Assembly: GCF_025950095.1 (NCBI RefSeq)
Contig: NZ_JAPDDR010000010.1
Span: 62,001 to 126,000 of the forward strand
DNA length: 64,000 nucleotides
Direction of reading: 5' to 3'
Origin: Luteolibacter rhizosphaerae
GTDB taxonomy: Bacteria; Verrucomicrobiota; Verrucomicrobiia; Verrucomicrobiales; Akkermansiaceae
This document shows, one piece after another, positions 60,704 through 64,000 of the stretch. The notes under the pieces are model-generated. The model searched no databases and was not told the DNA's origin. It saw only the letters and a program-made list of their open reading frames with translations. The position numbers were made by a program, and so were the translations under genes. The stretch's first letter is position 1; each line of letters begins with the position of its first letter.

Positions 60704-61272
60704 GCGCACGGCGGATCGCCCTCTTCGGCGGCACCTTCGATCCGATTCACGAGGGTCACCTGCGGATCGCGGTGGAGGCGCAGCGGCTGTTCGCGCTGGA
60801 TGAGGTGCGCTTCCTGCCCTGCCAGGTTTCCCCGCACAAGGTCGGGGTGCTCACCGCGCCTGCGGAGGAGCGCTTGGAGATGGTGCGGCTGGCGATTGCC
60901 GGGCTGCCGTGGGCCACGGTGGATTCCTACGATCTCTTCCGCCCGCAGCCGGCCTACTCCTGGCAGACGGCGGAGGAAATGGCGCGGCGCGAGCCGGAGG
61001 CGAAGCTCTTCTGGCTGATGGGCTACGACCAGTGGACCGCCCTGCCGCGCTGGCAGCACCCGGAGCGTCTGGCAGCGCAGGTGGACTTCCTCGTCTCCTC
61101 CCGTGCCGGCATCCCGGAGCCGCACCCGCAGTGGCGGATGCAGTCGCTCGCGGTGGATCACCCCGCCTCCTCGACCGCGATCCGGCAAGCAATTGCCGCC
61201 GGGGAAACGGGCCCGTGGTTGCCGCCAGCAGTCGCCGCCTACATCGCCGCGCGGGGCCTGTATAAAGGTTGA
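60700..61272 (+). CDS. nadD: Nicotinate-nucleotide adenylyltransferase
   Basis: 190 residues from ATG 60700. It catalyses formation of nicotinate adenine dinucleotide in NAD synthesis. The N-terminal nucleotide-binding motif 'IALFGGTFDPIHEGHLRIA' contains the H-x-G-H site; the C-terminal 'SSTAIRQAIAAGE' is the family I-S-S/T-x-x-R motif. Length is typical. It overlaps the stop of the PAS-AraC gene by 4 bp. Confidence 0.92.
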   Translation: MSARRIALFGGTFDPIHEGHLRIAVEAQRLFALDEVRFLPCQVSPHKVGVLTAPAEERLEMVRLAIAGLPWATVDSYDLFRPQPAYSWQTAEEMARREPEAKLFWLMGYDQWTALPRWQHPERLAAQVDFLVSSRAGIPEPHPQWRMQSLAVDHPASSTAIRQAIAAGETGPWLPPAVAAYIAARGLYKG

Positions 61273-61328
61273 ACCGTGACTTGCAGGTATCCGGACGGGC
61301 CTCTAACGTGGGCCTCATTCCCCGAGCC

Positions 61329-62078
61329 ATGAAACCGATTTTCCGAACCCTGCTCCTCTGCCTGATCCCGCTGTCCCTGCTGCATGCGCAGGAAAAGGAG
61401 CAAGAAGCGCCCAAGCTGCCCCATGAGGTCGCCTTCCTGAACCTGCCGGAAGCCAAGCGCAAGGACTACGAAGCCAAGCTCACCGAAGCCCGCCGCCTCT
61501 TCGGCGAGAAGCGCGTCTTCGAGGCCCTCGACAAGGCCAAGGAAGCCTCGGCCATTTTCCCGGATGATCCCGGCCTGCTGAACCTCACCGGTGCTTGCCA
61601 GGTGGAGTTCCGCAACTTCGACAAGGCGATGGCCGACTTCAAGAAGGCCGATTCGCTCACCCCGGACAATCCCGAGATCGTCTTCAACATCGCCGAGCTC
61701 GAATTTGTCACCAAGAACTGGGAAGAAGCCGAGCGATCCTTCACCCGGATCTTGGTGCTCATCCCGGATACCGACAAGCTGCGCTTCCAGCTGCGCCGTC
61801 TCGGAGAGTTCAAGCTGCTTCTCGTGAAGCTGAAGCTCGATAAGGCAGGCGAGGCCGCCACCTTGGCGAAGAAGTACGATTACTTGGACGACTCCCCCTT
61901 CCCCTACTATGCGGAAGCGGCGATCCTGTTCTCCGAGGGCAAGGAGGTTGAGGCGGAAGCCGCCATGGCCCGCGCGGGACGGATCTTCCAGGATCCGAGC
62001 ATCATCTCCAGCTGGCAGGACACGATGATCGAGTTCGGCTACATCAAAGGCTTCTTCGGCGGTGATGAGGGGAAGTGA
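61329..62078 (+). CDS. Exported TPR protein
   Basis: 249 residues from ATG 61329, followed by a signal peptide ('IFRTLLLCLIPLSLLHAQEK'). Tetratricopeptide-like helices cover about 60-180: 'DDPGLLNLTGACQVEFRNFD', 'KAMADFKKADSLTPDNPEIV' and 'ELEFVTKNWEEAERSFTRIL'. Probably a periplasmic scaffold. It lies 56 bp after nadD on the same strand. Function unknown. Confidence 0.72.
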   Translation: MKPIFRTLLLCLIPLSLLHAQEKEQEAPKLPHEVAFLNLPEAKRKDYEAKLTEARRLFGEKRVFEALDKAKEASAIFPDDPGLLNLTGACQVEFRNFDKAMADFKKADSLTPDNPEIVFNIAELEFVTKNWEEAERSFTRILVLIPDTDKLRFQLRRLGEFKLLLVKLKLDKAGEAATLAKKYDYLDDSPFPYYAEAAILFSEGKEVEAEAAMARAGRIFQDPSIISSWQDTMIEFGYIKGFFGGDEGK

Positions 62079-62168
62079 AGTGCCGGGGCGGGGTTGATGA
62101 CAATTTTTGACGATTACGACCGAATTCTCTGCTGGTCAAAAGCCCAGTAGTCTGGTTTAAACATACGT

Positions 62169-62190
62169 GAATCCTTGATCTTCAGGATTC
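62169..62190. repeat. Small hairpin between convergent genes
   Basis: GAATCCT (62169-62175) pairs with AGGATTC (62184-62190); pairing extends inward with a single bulge. Lies 90 bp after the TPR gene. Confidence 0.45.
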
Positions 62191-62213
62191 GCATTGCCTC
62201 CCCTCCCACCCAG

Positions 62214-62247
62214 GGTGTCCCGTCCGTCCCTCAGATGACGGGACACC
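62214..62247. terminator. Strong hairpin between convergent genes (candidate terminator)
   Basis: GGTGTCCCGTC (62214-62224) pairs perfectly with GACGGGACACC (62237-62247) around a 12-nt loop. It is located between the convergent TPR and two-helix genes. The left arm and loop share GTCCCGTCCGTCCC with hairpin 1 at 37385. Confidence 0.6.
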
Positions 62248-62284
62248 TTGGGAACCCTCTCCCGAGGGATTCTCTTTCAAGGCC

Positions 62285-62611
62285 TCAGAGGCCGTTCCTC
62301 CGCCGGAGCGCGCGGACTTTATCCTGCAGCAGCGAGATCCGGAGCGAGTAGCCGGCACTAAGGAGGAAGCTGGTGCCGGCGAGTGTATAAGCCAGCATCG
62401 GTTCCCAGCGGGCCAACCAGAGGACAGGGTGCTTGATCGCCGCGGCCAGCACCGCGCCGGAGAGCGCCCCGGCGATGGAAAGCGCCAGGAAACCTTGCGC
62501 CAGATCGCGGTCTTTCTCGATGCGCTCGCCGATCAAAAGGTGATCGGCCACGGAGATCGCGCCGGGATCGGGAGGATAGGCTTCGGGGAGGGAGTGCCGG
62601 TTCTCGCGCAT
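62285..62611 (-). CDS. Small two-helix membrane protein
   Basis: 108 residues from the ATG at 62609-62611. Transmembrane helices at about 39-57 ('GFLALSIAGALSGAVLAAAI') and about 65-88 ('WEPMLAYTLAGTSFLLSAGY') are followed by a basic tail ('KVRALRRRNGL'). No family recognised. Convergent with the TPR gene, separated by a hairpin-containing spacer. Confidence 0.55.
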   Translation of the reverse strand: MRENRHSLPEAYPPDPGAISVADHLLIGERIEKDRDLAQGFLALSIAGALSGAVLAAAIKHPVLWLARWEPMLAYTLAGTSFLLSAGYSLRISLLQDKVRALRRRNGL

Positions 62612-62795
62612 GATGACTCGCGGAATGGTTCTGCGGGTGGATAAGGCAAGGGCGGCGGGATGGCGAGAAGGAAGGAGCCCGGCGCTTGGCAGCTGAATCC
62701 TCTTTTTCACCCCGTTTTCTCCGGATAAGCCCTGTGTTGCAAAGTGTTAGACCATTCACCTTGTCTGATTTGAAACAGGATGGAAATATCCGTCC

Positions 62796-64000
62796 GTGGT
62801 TTCATTGATCCCCCTTGTCGCCCGAGGGACCAAACACCGGACCGCCAGAAACGCCGCGCTGATTGCGGTGGCGATGGCGGCTGTCTCCTTCTCGGCCCCC
62901 GTTTCACACGCCGCTCTCAGCAACCCGCAGCCTGTCATCCTCCCCTCCGGCATGAGCGTGGAGCTGAAGTCGTGGCTCACCATTCCGGCGAGCAGTAGCT
63001 CCACGCCCAAGGCTCGGATCAACCATCTCAAGCCCTGCCCCGGGGATTCCCGGCTCTACTGCAACGACCTGCGGGGCAAGCTCTGGGTGATCGCCAGCAC
63101 GAGCGCCACCTCGGCCAGCCAGTTCCTCGATCTCTCCGCGCACTTCCCCGGCTTCATCCATACGCCGGGGCTGGGCACAGGCTTCGCTTCCTTCGCCTTC
63201 CATCCGGAGTTCCGGCAGGCAGGGGCACCCGGCTTCGGGAAGTTCTACACCGCGCACAGCGAGAATGCCGGCAGCAGCGTGCCGGACTTCGTGGCACCGG
63301 GAACGGACGACCTCTCCCAGATGGGGATCGTCACCGAGTGGACGATGAGCAATCCGGCGGCGAACTCGATCACGACGTCCCCGGCGAACTTCACCAAGCG
63401 CGAGCTCCTGCGGATCGGCTTCCCCTATAACTTCCACGATGTGCAGGAGATCGAGTTCGATCCCACCGCCACACCGGGCGAGGAGAACTACGGCTGCCTC
63501 TTCATCTGCTTCGGCGACGGCGGATCCATCGTGCTGGATCAGCCGGGGAACATCGGCCGGATCGATTCCCCGCTCGGGGCGATCCACCGCATCACACCGG
63601 TGCTGGCGAGCGGGCAGAGCGCGGCGAACTTCACTCTCTCGGCAAACGGGAAGTATTACATCCCCTCCGGCGCGACGAATACAAACCCCTTCGTAAGCGC
63701 CGCCGATCCCACCCCGGGCGACGGCTTCCCGGTCGTGCGCGAGCTCTATGCCTATGGCTTCCGGAATCCGCACCGCATCTCCTGGGACCGCGGCGGTAGC
63801 GGGAAGATGTTCTGCGGGAACATCGGGGAGAGCACCATCGAGGAGATCGAGGTGGTCACGAAGGGCACGCATCACGGCTGGCCGCAGCGCGAGGGCGCCT
63901 ACCTCTTCGACCACACGGACAAGACCCATGTCTATCCCCTGCCCGGCTCCGATCCCGTGCCCTACGTTTATCCGGTCAGCCAGTACGACCACTCGGAAGG
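62796..64000 (+). CDS. Exported PQQ-type sugar dehydrogenase (partial)
   Basis: Open from a GTG at 62796 to the window end (401 codons and 2 bases), so the 3' part is missing. A signal peptide ('NAALIAVAMAAVSFSAPVSH') precedes a six-bladed beta-propeller of the glucose/sorbosone dehydrogenase type: 'TGFASFAFHPEFRQAGAPGF', 'EENYGCLFICFGDGGS', 'ELYAYGFRNPHRISWDRG' and 'NIGESTIEEIEVVTKGTHHG'. The 'R-N-P-x-R' and 'G-E' motifs mark the PQQ-site region. Family members oxidise aldoses in the periplasm; the exact substrate is unknown. Start is uncertain since an internal ATG also exists. Confidence 0.75.
   Translation, partial: MVSLIPLVARGTKHRTARNAALIAVAMAAVSFSAPVSHAALSNPQPVILPSGMSVELKSWLTIPASSSSTPKARINHLKPCPGDSRLYCNDLRGKLWVIASTSATSASQFLDLSAHFPGFIHTPGLGTGFASFAFHPEFRQAGAPGFGKFYTAHSENAGSSVPDFVAPGTDDLSQMGIVTEWTMSNPAANSITTSPANFTKRELLRIGFPYNFHDVQEIEFDPTATPGEENYGCLFICFGDGGSIVLDQPGNIGRIDSPLGAIHRITPVLASGQSAANFTLSANGKYYIPSGATNTNPFVSAADPTPGDGFPVVRELYAYGFRNPHRISWDRGGSGKMFCGNIGESTIEEIEVVTKGTHHGWPQREGAYLFDHTDKTHVYPLPGSDPVPYVYPVSQYDHSE

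Noticed and set aside
62150..62777. GTCTGGTTTAAACA (62150) and GTCTGATTTGAAACA (62763) as a shared promoter element
   Set aside because: Only two imperfect copies, at different distances and strands relative to genes; too weak to call from one window.
1..64000. tRNA, rRNA, CRISPR arrays, intact insertion sequences or prophage structural genes
   Set aside because: None was recognised by eye; a tRNA or Rfam search would be needed to exclude small RNA genes.

Overview
The window looks like a chromosome segment of a Verrucomicrobiota bacterium, probably Verrucomicrobiales and close to Luteolibacter/Haloferula. This is inference from gene content: a DUF1501 + DUF1549/DUF1553 cytochrome-c pair typical of Planctomycetes/Verrucomicrobia, a GloVer-repeat secreted protein, many Tat and Sec exports, and high-GC coding sequence. 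It is mostly ordinary chromosome, with one plasmid- or phage-like replication patch and one AT-richer patch.

Layout. 0-9 kb: SRPBCC protein, a helical-repeat exported protein, a DNA-repair pair (2H phosphoesterase followed by a fused MBL exonuclease-ATP-dependent DNA ligase), a TrmN6-like methyltransferase and a second helical-repeat protein. 8-10.3 kb: a chain of ATGA-overlapping genes (DUF2071, methyltransferase, small membrane gene broken by an in-frame TAG), then a DoxX-like gene. 10.4-15.2 kb: DNA metabolism (dnaX, ybaB, an EEP-family nuclease, PolX). 15.2-29.5 kb: envelope, secreted and housekeeping genes (GloVer protein, OpgG, lipocalin, cupin, beta-helix protein, RluA-type pseudouridine synthase, serine hydrolase + BPSS1187-like protein, BSP metallopeptidase, YpfJ-like metallopeptidase, SnoaL-like protein). 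29.5-30.2 kb: a repeat-laden non-coding stretch. 30.2-35.5 kb: a leftward operon of an IclR regulator, a large PSD1 cytochrome-c protein and a DUF1501 protein.

35.5-38.9 kb: a compact replication-like module of a small HTH protein, a RepA/KaiC-like AAA ATPase and a zinc-finger + AEP-type primase. Between ATPase and primase lie two mirrored hairpins with a compensatory base-pair change, flanking an AT-rich tract. No integrase or transposase is visible. 38.9-48.8 kb: beta-propeller secreted protein, NmrA-like protein, glycine-zipper protein, AEC transporter, an ECF sigma factor fused to membrane segments and a helical-repeat domain, and a Tat-exported phospholipase C. 48.8-53.8 kb: AT-rich leader region, a small Tat protein, a helical-repeat lipoprotein and two glycosyltransferase-like genes. 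53.8-64 kb: a divergent GH2-type hydrolase/LacI regulator pair with a candidate operator, DUF1294 protein, two overlapping helical-repeat paralogues, PAS-AraC regulator coupled to nadD, a TPR protein and the start of a PQQ-type sugar dehydrogenase.

Recurring theme: six proteins share an export or anchor segment followed by alpha-helical repeats of the form (D/S/E)P-x-A-A-x-x-W/L-L. One is joined to an ECF sigma factor, which suggests that the family has a signalling role. No tRNA, rRNA, CRISPR array or intact insertion sequence was recognised.
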